A stretch of 64,000 nt of DNA from NCBI RefSeq assembly GCF_004363095.1, contig NZ_SNYO01000002.1:806001-870000 (forward strand), read 5' to 3'. Below are positions 50,569-59,546 of the stretch, piece by piece. Both the position numbers and the translations under genes were made by a program. The stretch is from Actinomycetospora succinea. Its GTDB lineage: Bacteria; Actinomycetota; Actinomycetes; Mycobacteriales; Pseudonocardiaceae. The first letter of the stretch is position 1; the number at the start of each line of letters is the position of its first letter. The notes under the pieces are model-generated. The model made no database searches and was not told where the DNA came from. It was given only the letters and a program-made list of their open reading frames with translations.

Positions 50569-51717
50569 GTGACGTCCCCCGCGACACCCCGCACGGTCGC
50601 CTCGGCCATGGCCGAGGCGGCCGTCGCGTGGATCGACACCCTCGACGACGGGCAGCGCGCCGTCGGCGTCTGGGACTGGCCGGGCTCGAAGGCCGCCGAC
50701 GCCGAGCGGGTGCTCTGGTTCTACACGCCGACCGACCACGGCGGGCTCACCACGCACCAGCAGCGGCCCCACCAGCAGCGCGCGGCGATGCGGCTGCTCT
50801 CCACCGGGCTGTCCGAGGCCGGCTACGTCTCCGCGTCGACGATCATGGGCCTGGAGAACGTCCTCGACCGCACCGAGGGTTTCACCACCGGCTTCGCCCG
50901 CGACCGCGGCCGCGACCCGGGCATGTACTACCTGCGGGTCTTCGGCGACCCGAGCGGCGACGGCCCCTGGTCGTGGCGCTTCGGCGGGCACCACGTGTCG
51001 GTCAACCACCTGGTGATGGACGGCGAGGCGGTGGCGGGCAGCCCCTGCTTCCTCGGCGCCGACCCGATGGTCTCCCCGCTGCTCGGCGGGCGGGAGCTGC
51101 GCCCGCTCGGCGGCGTCGAGGACACCGCCCGCGAGCTGCTGCACGCCCTCGACGCCGACCAGCGCACCCGCGCGGTCCTCACCGGGACCGCGCCCGCCGA
51201 CATCATCGGGGCCAACCGCGTGCAGCCCCGCCCCGGCGACCGGCTGATCCCGCTGCCCGACCTGTGGCGCGGGCACTTCGAGCAGGGTCTCGAGGACCGC
51301 CTGTGGTCGATGCACGACGGGCTCGAGGCCCAGCTCGGCGTCACCGAGGCCGACCGCGCCGCGACCGAGCTGACCGCGCAGCCGCGCGGCATCGCGGGCG
51401 CCGATCTCGGCGCCGGGCAGAAGTCGATCCTGCGCGCGCTGCTCGACACCTACGTCGGCCGGATGCCGCCGGGGCTCGTCGAGCGCGAGCGGGCGCGGTT
51501 CGACGGGGACGCGCTCGACGCCGTGCACTTCGCCTGGGCCGGCGGCCTGCAGCGGGGCGACCCGCACTACTACCGCCTGCAGGGACCCCGCCTGCTCGCG
51601 GAGTGGGACCACACCCAGCGCGGCGTCAACCACGCGCACTCGGTCTGGCGCGACCCGGGCCACGACTTCGGCCTCGACCTGCTCGGCGAGCACCTCGTCG
51701 AGCACCACCTCGGGTGA
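50569..51717 (+). CDS. DUF3500 domain protein
   Basis: 382 residues from a GTG two bases after the ABM stop; an ATG at 50608 is an alternative. The motif YYLRVFGDPSGDGPWSWRFGGHHVSVNHLVMDGEAVAGSPCFLGADP is characteristic of DUF3500. AFAW-like end HFAWAGGLQRGDPHYYRLQGPRLLAEWDHTQRGVNHAHSVWRDPGHDFGLDLL contains many His and Asp that could bind a metal. Function unknown. It overlaps the carboxylesterase gene by GTGA. Confidence 0.85.
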   Translation: MTSPATPRTVASAMAEAAVAWIDTLDDGQRAVGVWDWPGSKAADAERVLWFYTPTDHGGLTTHQQRPHQQRAAMRLLSTGLSEAGYVSASTIMGLENVLDRTEGFTTGFARDRGRDPGMYYLRVFGDPSGDGPWSWRFGGHHVSVNHLVMDGEAVAGSPCFLGADPMVSPLLGGRELRPLGGVEDTARELLHALDADQRTRAVLTGTAPADIIGANRVQPRPGDRLIPLPDLWRGHFEQGLEDRLWSMHDGLEAQLGVTEADRAATELTAQPRGIAGADLGAGQKSILRALLDTYVGRMPPGLVERERARFDGDALDAVHFAWAGGLQRGDPHYYRLQGPRLLAEWDHTQRGVNHAHSVWRDPGHDFGLDLLGEHLVEHHLG

Positions 51718-53123
51718 GGACCGTCGAGCCGACCGTCGACCTCCCCCAGGGATCGCTGAGGGGCGTCGTGGGCGACGGGGACGTCGTGGCGTTCCGCGGC
51801 GTCCGCTACGCCACCGCCGCCCGGTTCGCGCCACCCGGCCCGCCGCCGGCGTGGGACGGGGTGCGCGACGCGGTCGAACCCGGCCCGATCTGCCCACAGC
51901 TGCCGGCGCGCGTCGCCGCGGTCACCGGCCCGTCCTCCGACGACCCGGGCTCTGGAAGTGGGGCGGTCCAGGACGAGGACTGCCTGTGCGTGGACGTGCG
52001 GGCGCCCGCGGCCGCGCTCACCGACGGCGTCCCGCGCCCGGTGCTCGTGTGGCTGCACGGCGGCGCCTACGTCATCGGGTCAGCGTCGACGTCCTGGTAC
52101 GACACGTCCCGGCTGGTCGCCGAGGGCGACGTCGTCACGGTCAGCGTCGGCTACCGGCTCGGGGTGCTGGGCTGGCTCGCCGCGCCCGGCGTCTCGGACG
52201 GCAACCTCGGCCTGCTCGACGTGCTGGCCGCCCTGCGCTGGGTGCACGAGCACATCGGGGCCTTCGGCGGCGACCCCGCGCAGGTCACCGTCGCCGGGCA
52301 GTCCGCGGGCGCGCACGCGATCGCCTGCCTGCTGACCGTGCCCGAGGCCCGCCCGCTGTTCCGGCGGGCGATCCTGCAGAGCGGCCAGCTCGGTCTCGGG
52401 CTCTCCTCGCCGCAGCGGGCGGCGCGCGTCGCCGGCTACGTCGCCGAGGGCCTCGACGGCGCCGACCCGGCGACGGCCGCCCCGGACGTCCTGTTGGCGG
52501 CCCAGCGCCACGCGATGGTGCGGGCGGCCGGGCCGGGCGGTCTCGACTCGTCGCCGGCGTTCGCCCCGGTCGACGGCGTCGCGCCCCTGTCTCCCGGCGC
52601 GACCTGGGCGCAGTCGGCGGCGGCCGGGCACGACCTGCTCGTCGGGTCGACGGCGGACGAGGCCGAGACGTTCATGGTCATCAGCCCCGCCCTGCGGCGG
52701 CTCCGCGAGCTCCCGCTGCTCGGCCGGGTGGCCGGTGTCGGCTCGGCGGTGGCGACGCGGCGCGTGTTCGGGGCGCCGGCGCTGCAGCTCGCGGACGAGG
52801 CGGCACGCGCGGGCACCCCCACGTTCAGCTACCGCTTCGACTGGCGGGCGCCCGCGTCCGGGCTCGGCGCGTGCCACTGCATCGAGCTGCCCTTCCTGTT
52901 CGGCGCCCGCGCGGCGTGGGAGGACGCACCGATGCTGCGCGGCGCCGACTGGGACGACGACGTCGAACCGCTCGGCGCCGTCGTGCGCGCCGCGTGGCTG
53001 CGGTTCGTGCGCACCGGGGACCCGTCCACCGACGCGCTGCCGTGGCCCTCGCACACCCCTGGACGCGGGCCGACGACGGTGCTGGACACGGCACTCGCCC
53101 GCAACGGGCACACTCGATGGTGA
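51714..53123 (+). CDS. Type B carboxylesterase
   Basis: 469 residues, normal length. Signatures: VAFRGVRYATAARFAPPGPPPAWDGVRDA, DEDCLCVDVRAP, LVWLHGGAYVIGS (oxyanion hole), nucleophile Ser in VTVAGQSAGAHAIACLL, Asp/Glu in LLVGSTADEAETF and His in GACHCIELPFLFG. It hydrolyses carboxylic esters in the cytosol. Start GTG overlaps the DUF3500 stop, so the two form one translational unit. Confidence 0.93.
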   Translation: MRTVEPTVDLPQGSLRGVVGDGDVVAFRGVRYATAARFAPPGPPPAWDGVRDAVEPGPICPQLPARVAAVTGPSSDDPGSGSGAVQDEDCLCVDVRAPAAALTDGVPRPVLVWLHGGAYVIGSASTSWYDTSRLVAEGDVVTVSVGYRLGVLGWLAAPGVSDGNLGLLDVLAALRWVHEHIGAFGGDPAQVTVAGQSAGAHAIACLLTVPEARPLFRRAILQSGQLGLGLSSPQRAARVAGYVAEGLDGADPATAAPDVLLAAQRHAMVRAAGPGGLDSSPAFAPVDGVAPLSPGATWAQSAAAGHDLLVGSTADEAETFMVISPALRRLRELPLLGRVAGVGSAVATRRVFGAPALQLADEAARAGTPTFSYRFDWRAPASGLGACHCIELPFLFGARAAWEDAPMLRGADWDDDVEPLGAVVRAAWLRFVRTGDPSTDALPWPSHTPGRGPTTVLDTALARNGHTRW

Positions 53124-53149
53124 AGGACCGTTCCCCCGAGGAGGAACCG

Positions 53150-53431
53150 ATGCCCCTGATGCGCAGGGTTGCGGCGCTCGGCGCCGCCGTCGCCGCCGCG
53201 CGGCGGTACGCGAAGCAGAACCCCGAGAAGGTCAACCGGTACGCCGACCAGGCGGCGCAGTTCGTCAACAGCCGGACCGGCGGGAAGTACCAGAAGCAGG
53301 TCGACTCCGCGGTGCGCCAGGTCCGCAAGCAGACCAGCGTCCCCGGCCGGACCGTGCCGTTCCCGGAGCCGCAGTACTACGGGCCGCAGTCGGCGACGCG
53401 CTACCCGAGCCAGCGCACCGACCGACCCTGA
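53150..53431 (+). CDS. MT0933-like antitoxin family protein
   Basis: 93 residues from an ATG with GAGGAGG eight bases upstream. The central part AAARRYAKQNPEKVNRYADQAAQFVNSRTGGKYQKQVDSAVRQVRKQ matches the Rv0909/MT0933-like antitoxin pattern (NPxKV, about 14 residues, TGGKY, then a DxAV helix). The C-terminal 30 residues are Pro/Tyr-rich. No toxin gene lies beside it, and many orphan members exist, so the antitoxin function is unproven. An upstream ATG at 53117 is less likely. Confidence 0.7.
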   Translation: MPLMRRVAALGAAVAAARRYAKQNPEKVNRYADQAAQFVNSRTGGKYQKQVDSAVRQVRKQTSVPGRTVPFPEPQYYGPQSATRYPSQRTDRP

Positions 53432-53446
53432 CCACGTGAGTCCCGC

Positions 53447-53496
53447 GCCGACAGCGGGCACAGACAGGACATGGGACTGAACGACCCGCTGTCGGC
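53447..53496. terminator. Long stem-loop between the antitoxin-like gene and SDR gene
   Basis: Perfect 12-base arms GCCGACAGCGGG / CCCGCTGTCGGC separated by 26 bases. It follows the antitoxin-like gene by 15 bases and ends 21 bases before the TTG start of the SDR gene. Confidence 0.45.
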
Positions 53497-53517
53497 ACGG
53501 CACCACGGAGCCACCCG

Positions 53518-54351
53518 TTGAGCGGCCCGAACCCGGCCACCGTCCTCGTCACCGGCGCCACCGACGGGCTCGGGCGCGGCCTCGCCGAGGACCTCGCGCG
53601 CCGCGGGCTCACCGTCCTCCTGCACGGGCGTGACGACGCGCGCGGCAAGGCGGCCGTCGAGGAGATCCGGGAGGCGACCGGCAACGAGGCTCTCTCCTGG
53701 TACCGGGCGGACCTCGCCGAGCTCGCGCAGGTCCGCGACCTCGCCGACCGCGTGGCCGCCGACCACCCCCGCCTCGACGTGCTCGTCAACAACGCGGGCA
53801 TCGGCGCCGACGTGCCGGGTGGCGGCGCGCGCCAGGAGAGCGCCGACGGCCACGAGCTGCGGTTCGCCGTGAACTTCCTCGCGGGCCACCTGCTCGCCCA
53901 CCGCCTGCTCGGCCCGCTGAAGGCCGCCGGCGCCGCGAGCGCCCACGGGCCGGCGCGGATCGTCATGGTGTCGTCGGCGGGCCAGGCGGCCCTCGACTTC
54001 GACGACCTGATGCTGCGCAAGGACTACTCGGGCTGGCGGGCGTACTGCCAGAGCAAGCTCGCGCAGATCCTCGACGCGTTCGACCTCGCCGACGAGCTCG
54101 ACCCGGCCGTGGTCACGGCGACCGCCCTGCACCCGGCGACCTACATGCCCACCAAGATCGTGCCGTCGCCGATCAGCACGATCGCCGAGGGCGTGGAGGC
54201 GACCGCGCGGCTCGCGGTCGACCCGGAGCTCTCGGGCGTCACCGGGAAGTACTTCAACGGGCTGCGCGAGGCCGAGCCGGAGCCCCAGGCGCTCGACGCG
54301 CTCGCCCGGGCACGGCTGCGCGCGATCGCGGACGAGCTGACCCGACCCTGA
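53518..54351 (+). CDS. Short-chain dehydrogenase/reductase
   Basis: 277 residues, apparent TTG start. Cofactor motif TVLVTGATDGLGRGLAEDLARRG, NNAG in LDVLVNNAGIGADVPG, active-site Ser in IVMVSSAGQAAL and YxxxK in WRAYCQSKLAQIL. HGRDD after the second strand favours NADP(H). It resembles the retinol-dehydrogenase-like classical SDRs. Substrate unknown. The hairpin before it separates it from the antitoxin-like gene. Confidence 0.9.
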   Translation: MSGPNPATVLVTGATDGLGRGLAEDLARRGLTVLLHGRDDARGKAAVEEIREATGNEALSWYRADLAELAQVRDLADRVAADHPRLDVLVNNAGIGADVPGGGARQESADGHELRFAVNFLAGHLLAHRLLGPLKAAGAASAHGPARIVMVSSAGQAALDFDDLMLRKDYSGWRAYCQSKLAQILDAFDLADELDPAVVTATALHPATYMPTKIVPSPISTIAEGVEATARLAVDPELSGVTGKYFNGLREAEPEPQALDALARARLRAIADELTRP

Positions 54352-54387
54352 CGGGAGATGTCAGCCATCACCCGTCAGGATGATCGG

Positions 54388-54780
54388 GTGACGCACCTCG
54401 AGAGCCCGTTCACCATCGACGCCTGGGAGCCCGCCGAGGGCGACGCGCTCGCCGAGCCGGAGGGCCGGGGCCCGGCGACCGGCCGCGCCCTGGTCCGCAA
54501 GGTGTACTCCGGGCCGCTCGTCGGCACCTCGATCGCCGAGCTGCTGACCACCCAGGGCGAGGGCGGCGCGGCCTACCTCGCGCAGGAGCGGGTGGTCGGC
54601 GAGCTCGAAGGCCGCGCCGGGAGCTTCGTCCTGCAGCACGGCGCGTCGGGCGGCGACGGCCAGGAGATGCGCCAGTGGGCGTTCGTCGTGGCCGGGTCCG
54701 GCACGGGCGACCTGGCCGGGCTCTCGGGCTCGGGGATCATCGCCCACGAGCTGCTGACCCTCGACTACGAGCTGCCCTGA
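54388..54780 (+). CDS. DUF3224 family protein
   Basis: 130 residues from GTG 54388 with AGGA eight bases upstream (an ATG at 54358 has no proper spacing). The family pattern is visible: FTIDAWEPAEGD, LVRKVYSGPLVGTSIAELLTTQGEGGAAYLAQERVVGELEGRAGSFVLQHGAS, then GSGTGDLAGLSGSG. It folds as an allene-oxide-cyclase-like barrel; function is unknown. It overlaps the OsmC gene by one base (TGATG). Confidence 0.85.
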   Translation: MTHLESPFTIDAWEPAEGDALAEPEGRGPATGRALVRKVYSGPLVGTSIAELLTTQGEGGAAYLAQERVVGELEGRAGSFVLQHGASGGDGQEMRQWAFVVAGSGTGDLAGLSGSGIIAHELLTLDYELP

Positions 54781-55262
54781 TGGCGTTCAGCACCGACCCC
54801 GACGGCACCCACCGCTACCGCGCGACGGCCACCTGGTCGGGCTCCACCGGCGTCGGCTACGACGGGTTCGAGCGAGCGCACCGCATCGAGGCGCCGCCGG
54901 CGAGCGCGGCCCTGGAGCTCTCCAACGACCCCACGCTCGGCGGGGACGCGAGCCGCCTCGACCCCGAACAGCTCGTCCTCGCCGCGGCGGCGTCGTGCCA
55001 GCTGCTGTCGTTCCTCGCGATCGCCGCCCGCGCCCGCATCGACGTCACCGACTACCGCGACGACGCCGAGGCGACGATGTCGCACGACGACGGCCCGCAC
55101 CGGATCGCGGCGATCGTGCTCCGCCCGCGGATCACCGTGGCGCCCGGCCCGGGCGTCCCCCGCGTGGAGCGGCTCGTGCACCTCGCCCACCAGGAGTGCT
55201 ACGTCGCCAACAGCCTCGCCACCCCGGTCGCGGTGGAGCCGACCATCACCTTCTCTACGTGA
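54780..55262 (+). CDS. OsmC/Ohr family peroxiredoxin-like protein
   Basis: 160 residues. GYDGFERAHRIEAPPASAALELSNDPTLGGDASRLDPEQLVLAAAASCQLLSFLAIAAR and later LVHLAHQECYVANSLATPV contain the two conserved cysteines that reduce organic hydroperoxides. The Arg in LDPEQ-type context is not obvious. It is translationally coupled to the DUF3224 gene. The stop codon lies inside the 40-base palindrome at 55259-55298. Confidence 0.9.
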   Translation: MAFSTDPDGTHRYRATATWSGSTGVGYDGFERAHRIEAPPASAALELSNDPTLGGDASRLDPEQLVLAAAASCQLLSFLAIAARARIDVTDYRDDAEATMSHDDGPHRIAAIVLRPRITVAPGPGVPRVERLVHLAHQECYVANSLATPVAVEPTITFST

Positions 55263-55298
55263 GCGGAATTCCCGGCTATAGCCGGGAATTCCGCTCAC
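55259..55298. repeat. GTGAGC...CTATAG...GCTCAC hairpin, copy 4 (perfect palindrome)
   Basis: A perfect 40-base palindrome: GTGAGCGGAATTCCCGGCTA followed directly by its complement, so the CTATAG core is the centre. It contains the OsmC stop codon and precedes the end of the convergent indolepyruvate oxidoreductase gene by ten bases. Confidence 0.85.
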
Positions 55299-55307
55299 AT
55301 GGGCCGA

Positions 55308-58300
55308 TCAGCCCAGCAGCTCCGCCAGGCGGGCGCGGTAGCGGGCGACGTTGCCGAGCTTGATGTCCTCGTAGCCCCGGACCATGTCGGGCAGGCCCGC
55401 GACCTCGACGGCGCGGTCGAGGTCGTCGAGGTCGAGCAGCGACGGGACCAGCGCCCGGTACTCGGCCACCAGCTCCCGCTCGACGCGGCGCACCTCGGCG
55501 ACGCCGAACGGGTCGAGGCGGGTGCCGCGCAGGCGGCGCATGGCGCGCAGCGTGCGGTAGCCCGGCCGGAACCAGCGGCCCAGCGTGATCTTGCGCTGCA
55601 TCCCCACGGCCCGCAGGACCGGCGGGTGCAGCTTCCACGCGTACCGCGCGCCGTCACCGAACTGCGCGCGGACCGAGGCCTCGAGCGCCGGGTCGAGCGA
55701 CAGGCGCGCGACCTCGTACTCGTCCTTGTAGGCCATCAGCTTGTACAGCCCGGTCGCGATCGCCTCGGCGAGCCGCGGGTCGGCGTCCACCGTGTCCGCG
55801 ACGACCGCCGCGTACTCCCGCGCGTAGGACGCGTCCTGGTAGGCAACCAGCTCCGGCACCCGGACGCCGACCAGGCGCTCCAGCTCGCTCCCGGCCGGCG
55901 CGCCGATCGACGCGACGATCTCGGCGGCCTCGGCCGCGCCGCGCGCCGACAGCCCGGGGACGCCGGTGTCGGGGCCGGTCCCGGTCACGAGCGCGACGAC
56001 CGTCGCGAACGCCTCGGGGTCGGCGACGGACTGGCGGCCGCGGCGGAAGGCCTGCAGGTTCTTCTCGACCGCGGCGCCGTTGAGGGTGAACGCCTCCTCG
56101 ACCGCCGTCGCCGGCAGCGGCAGCGCGCCGGCCTGGAACGCGGCGCCGAGCAGGATCGTCAGCGCGAACTGGTCGTCGCCGAACAGGGCGTCGGCCAGCG
56201 CGCGGGCGTCGAGGACGACGCCGACGTCGCGGCGGACGCGCTCGGTGATGCGCGCCAGCACGGCGTCGCTGTCGGGGAACGAGACCGTCGGGTCCACGAC
56301 CATGGCGCCCGTCGGGACCTTCGCCGACGAGATCGCCGCGACCGTGCGCCACGACGCGCACGTCGCGAGGTTCGACGGCTCGGCGGCGACGAGCAGGTCG
56401 GCACCGAGGTAGAGGTCGCACTCGCCCTCGGCGGCCCGGCCGGCGGCCTCGGTCGCGTCCCGGCTGATCTTGATGTCGGAGATGACCGCGCCGCCCTTCT
56501 GGGCCAGCCCGGTCTGGTCGAGGCCGCGCGTGTGCCGCCCGGCGACGAGCGCGGCGGTAGCGAGCACCTGCGACACCGTGGTCACCCCGGTGCCGCCGAT
56601 GCCGGCGAGCCGGACCGTGAACTCCCGGTCGTCGACGACCAGCGGCGGCGCCGGCAGCGCGCCGCCGTCCAGCGGCTCGATCCCGCGCGGGGCGGCGCCA
56701 CCGTTGTCCGACGAGGCGCCGGGCTCGACCGTGAGGAAGGCCGGGCAGTCGCCGTCGAGGCAGGAGTAGTCCTTGTTGCAGGACGCCTGGTGGATGCGGG
56801 TCTTGCGGCCGAACTCGGTGTCGACCGGGGTCACCGACAGGCAGTTCGAGGTCTGCCCGCAGTCGCCGCAGCCCTCGCAGACCCGCTCGTTGATCATCAC
56901 GCGGGTGCTCGGGTCGGGCAGCAGGCCGCGCTTGCGCTTGCGGCGCTTCTGGGCGGCGCACTCCTGGTCGTGGATGAGCACGGTGACGCCGGGGGTGTCG
57001 GCGAGGACGCGCTGGGCCTCCTCGTAGCGCGAGCGGTCCCAGACCTGCACGCCCTTGGCCAACCGCACGCCCCTGTACCGCGAGCGGTCCTCGGTGGTGA
57101 CGATGATCCGCGTGACGCCCTCGGCGGCCAGCGAGCGCGTGAGCGCCGGCATCGGCAGGGCGCCGACGGCGTCCTGCCCGCCGGTCATCGCGGCGGCGCC
57201 GTTGTGCAGCAGCCGGAACGTCAGGTGCGCGCCCGCGGCGACGGCCGCGCGCACCGCGAGCGAGCCGGAGTGGTGGAAGGTGCCGTCGCCCATGTTCTGG
57301 ACGAAGTGGTCCGCCTCGACGAACGGCGCCATGCCGAGCCAGTGCGCGCCCTCGCCGCCCATCTGCGACAGGCCGGTGACCTCGCCGACCTGCTCCTCGG
57401 GCATGAGCAGCACCATCGTGTGGCAGCCGATGCCGGCGCCGACGAGCGAGCCGTCGGGGATCGCGGTGGTCGAGGTGTTGTGCGGGCAGCCCGAGCAGTA
57501 GAACGGGGTGCGCTTGGCGCCGTCGATCGGCGTCAGCGACAGGTCGATGCGGCTGCGGCGCGCCTTCTCGTCGCGCCAGGCGCGCACGCTCGGCACGTCG
57601 TCGTGAGCGAGGAGGCGCTCCCCGAGACGGCGGGCGACGACGTCGGGGTCGAGGTCGCCGGCCTCGGGGAACATCGGCGCGCCGGTGGGTCCGCGCTTGC
57701 CGAACACCCGCGGGGCGTCCGCGCACCCGTAGAGCAGCTCCTTGATCTGGGTCTCGAGGAAGGCCCGCTTCTCCTCGACGACGACGATCTCGTCGAGGCC
57801 CTCGGCGAACTCCTCGACGATCCCGGGCTCCAGCGGCCAGGGCATACCGACGCGCAGCAGGCGCACGCCGTGGCGCTCGAGGGCGCGCTCGTCGAGGCCG
57901 AGCGTGGCGAGGGCCTGGCGCAGGTCGAGCCAGCTCTTGCCGGCGGCGACGACGCCGAGCCGCGCGGGGCCGTCGCCGACGATCCGGTTGAGCCGGTTCG
58001 CGGCGGCGTAGCGCTGCGCGAGCACGAGGCGGGCGCGGTAGAGGTCGCGCTCGATGGGGCCGAGCGCGGGCTGGAGCAGGGTGGCCGACGGGGTGTGCAC
58101 GTACGGCCGGCCGTCGATCGTCGTGTCCGGCACGACCGGGTGCAGGCGGTCGGGGTCGACGTCGACGGTGCCCGAGCCGTCGGCAACGGCGGTGACCATC
58201 TTCAGCGCGGTCCACAGCCCGCTCACCCGCGAGAGCGCGACGGCGTGGCGGCCGAGGTCGAGGACGTCCTGCGGGTCCGCCGGGTAGAGCACCGGGACCG

Positions 58301-58862
58301 CCATGTCGGCGAGCGAGGCCTCGGAGGCGCAGGGCACGCTCGAGGACTTCGCCGCCGGGTCGTCGCCGACGAACGCCACCGCTCCGCCGCGGGGGTGGGT
58401 GCCGGTGAGGTTCGCGTGGCGCAGGGCGTCGGTCGCGCGGTCGAGGCCGGGCGCCTTGCCGTACCAGTAGCCGACGACCCCGTCTCGCGTCAGACCGCCG
58501 GTGGCCGCCGCGAGCTGGGTGCCCTCGACCGCGGTGAGCGCGAGCTCCTCGTTGAGCCCGGCCGCGAAGACGACGTCGTGCTCGGTGAGCAGGTCGCGGT
58601 GGCGGGCGAGCTCGAGGTCGTAGCCGGCGAGCGGGGAGCCCTCGTAACCCGAGACGTAGCCGCCGGTGCGCAGGCCGGCGGCGAGGTCGGCGCGGTGCTG
58701 GTCGAGGGGGAGGCGGACCAGCGCCTGCACACCGGTCAGGTGGATGCGGCCACGCGTCATCGCGTAGCGGTCGCGCAGCGACACCGGGCGGCGCGGCTCC
58801 TGGCCGCCGGAGTCACCGGACGGCGGGACGTCGAAGGCGGGCGGGCGGACGTCGACGGTCAT
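55308..58862 (-). CDS. Indolepyruvate ferredoxin oxidoreductase, fused alpha/beta type
   Basis: 1184 residues; AGGAGG precedes the ATG at 58862. Order: pyruvate-oxidoreductase-like N-terminal domain with a GYEGSPLAGYD start, a thiamine-diphosphate domain (FYCSGCPHNTST, GIGCHTMV, MGDGTFHHSGSLAVRAAVAAG), a two-cluster iron-sulfur segment (CEGCGDCGQTSNC and CNKDYSCLDGDCPAF), and a C-terminal gamma-type domain (RLAGIGGTGVTTVSQVLATAA). It oxidatively decarboxylates aryl or branched 2-keto acids to acyl-CoA with ferredoxin as electron acceptor, in aromatic amino-acid breakdown. The divergent Lrp gene is its probable regulator. Its stop lies just after a perfect palindrome. Confidence 0.95.
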   Translation of the reverse strand: MTVDVRPPAFDVPPSGDSGGQEPRRPVSLRDRYAMTRGRIHLTGVQALVRLPLDQHRADLAAGLRTGGYVSGYEGSPLAGYDLELARHRDLLTEHDVVFAAGLNEELALTAVEGTQLAAATGGLTRDGVVGYWYGKAPGLDRATDALRHANLTGTHPRGGAVAFVGDDPAAKSSSVPCASEASLADMAVPVLYPADPQDVLDLGRHAVALSRVSGLWTALKMVTAVADGSGTVDVDPDRLHPVVPDTTIDGRPYVHTPSATLLQPALGPIERDLYRARLVLAQRYAAANRLNRIVGDGPARLGVVAAGKSWLDLRQALATLGLDERALERHGVRLLRVGMPWPLEPGIVEEFAEGLDEIVVVEEKRAFLETQIKELLYGCADAPRVFGKRGPTGAPMFPEAGDLDPDVVARRLGERLLAHDDVPSVRAWRDEKARRSRIDLSLTPIDGAKRTPFYCSGCPHNTSTTAIPDGSLVGAGIGCHTMVLLMPEEQVGEVTGLSQMGGEGAHWLGMAPFVEADHFVQNMGDGTFHHSGSLAVRAAVAAGAHLTFRLLHNGAAAMTGGQDAVGALPMPALTRSLAAEGVTRIIVTTEDRSRYRGVRLAKGVQVWDRSRYEEAQRVLADTPGVTVLIHDQECAAQKRRKRKRGLLPDPSTRVMINERVCEGCGDCGQTSNCLSVTPVDTEFGRKTRIHQASCNKDYSCLDGDCPAFLTVEPGASSDNGGAAPRGIEPLDGGALPAPPLVVDDREFTVRLAGIGGTGVTTVSQVLATAALVAGRHTRGLDQTGLAQKGGAVISDIKISRDATEAAGRAAEGECDLYLGADLLVAAEPSNLATCASWRTVAAISSAKVPTGAMVVDPTVSFPDSDAVLARITERVRRDVGVVLDARALADALFGDDQFALTILLGAAFQAGALPLPATAVEEAFTLNGAAVEKNLQAFRRGRQSVADPEAFATVVALVTGTGPDTGVPGLSARGAAEAAEIVASIGAPAGSELERLVGVRVPELVAYQDASYAREYAAVVADTVDADPRLAEAIATGLYKLMAYKDEYEVARLSLDPALEASVRAQFGDGARYAWKLHPPVLRAVGMQRKITLGRWFRPGYRTLRAMRRLRGTRLDPFGVAEVRRVERELVAEYRALVPSLLDLDDLDRAVEVAGLPDMVRGYEDIKLGNVARYRARLAELLG

Positions 58863-58986
58863 GACGGACCTCCTGGGTGGTCCGGCGCGCGGGGCGCGGG
58901 TGGGTCCTCGTGGGCCGGGCCACACGTCGTGGCGGTGACGCCGAAGGTAGGGAGTTACTCGCCAGTGGTCTATCGTCGTGTTCGTT

Positions 58987-59044
58987 GACTGGTCCATTGG
59001 TCCAGTCCTCGTGCCCTTCGACTGATCCGCTTCGGCCAATGGAC
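58987..59044. promoter_or_regulatory. Lrp-type operator candidates between the IOR and Lrp genes
   Basis: GACTGG and CCAGTC form an inverted repeat around TCCATTGGT (58987-59007). GTCCATTGG (58992-59000) recurs as its complement CCAATGGAC at 59036-59044, 44 bases further, only five bases before the Lrp start. This spacing of half-sites suits the cooperative binding of Lrp/AsnC octamers. Confidence 0.5.
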
Positions 59045-59049
59045 GAGCC

Positions 59050-59529
59050 ATGGACCTCGACGATCTCGACCGCGCCCTCCTGCTCGCCCTGCTCGAGCGC
59101 CCCCGGGTCGGGCTGCGCGAGCACGCCCGGGCGCTGGGGATCGCGCGCGGCACCGCGCAGGCCCGGTTCCTGCGGCTCCAGGAGCGCGGGGTGATCGTCG
59201 GCTTCGAGCCGCAGGTCGACCCCGAGGCGCTGGGCTACGACGTGCACGCCTTCGTCACCCTGCACATCACGCAGGGCCGGCTCGACGCCGTGGCCGAGCA
59301 CCTCGCGACGATCCCGGAGGTCGTGGAGGCCCACAGCATCACCGGCGACGGCGACCTCTGGGCCCGGGTGGTCGCGCGGACCAACGCCCATCTGGAGCAC
59401 GTGGTCCAGGGCATCATCGGCACCCCGGGCGTGGAGCGCACCCGCACGGAGATCGCGCTGACCGAGCGCGTGGCCCACCGTGTCCTGCCGCTCGTGCGCG
59501 CGCTGCCGCGCGGCCGCCGGGGGACGTAG
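59050..59529 (+). CDS. Lrp/AsnC family regulator
   Basis: 159 residues. N-terminal HTH LDDLDRALLLALLERPRVGLREHARALGIARGTAQARFLRLQERGVIVGFEP; C-terminal RAM domain (VHAFVTLHITQGRLDAVAEHLATIPEVVEAHSITGDGDLWARVVARTNAHLEHVVQGIIGTPGVERT). Such proteins sense amino acids. It is divergent from the indolepyruvate oxidoreductase gene and probably controls it in response to an aromatic amino acid. Confidence 0.93.
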   Translation: MDLDDLDRALLLALLERPRVGLREHARALGIARGTAQARFLRLQERGVIVGFEPQVDPEALGYDVHAFVTLHITQGRLDAVAEHLATIPEVVEAHSITGDGDLWARVVARTNAHLEHVVQGIIGTPGVERTRTEIALTERVAHRVLPLVRALPRGRRGT

Positions 59530-59546
59530 GTGGTCTACTCGCCGAC

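Noticed and set aside
55299-58988. A 1229-codon open frame antisense to the indolepyruvate oxidoreductase gene
   Set aside because: It is the mirror of a high-GC coding strand, is Arg/Gly/Asp/Val-rich with no motif, and the opposite strand has a full-length conserved enzyme.
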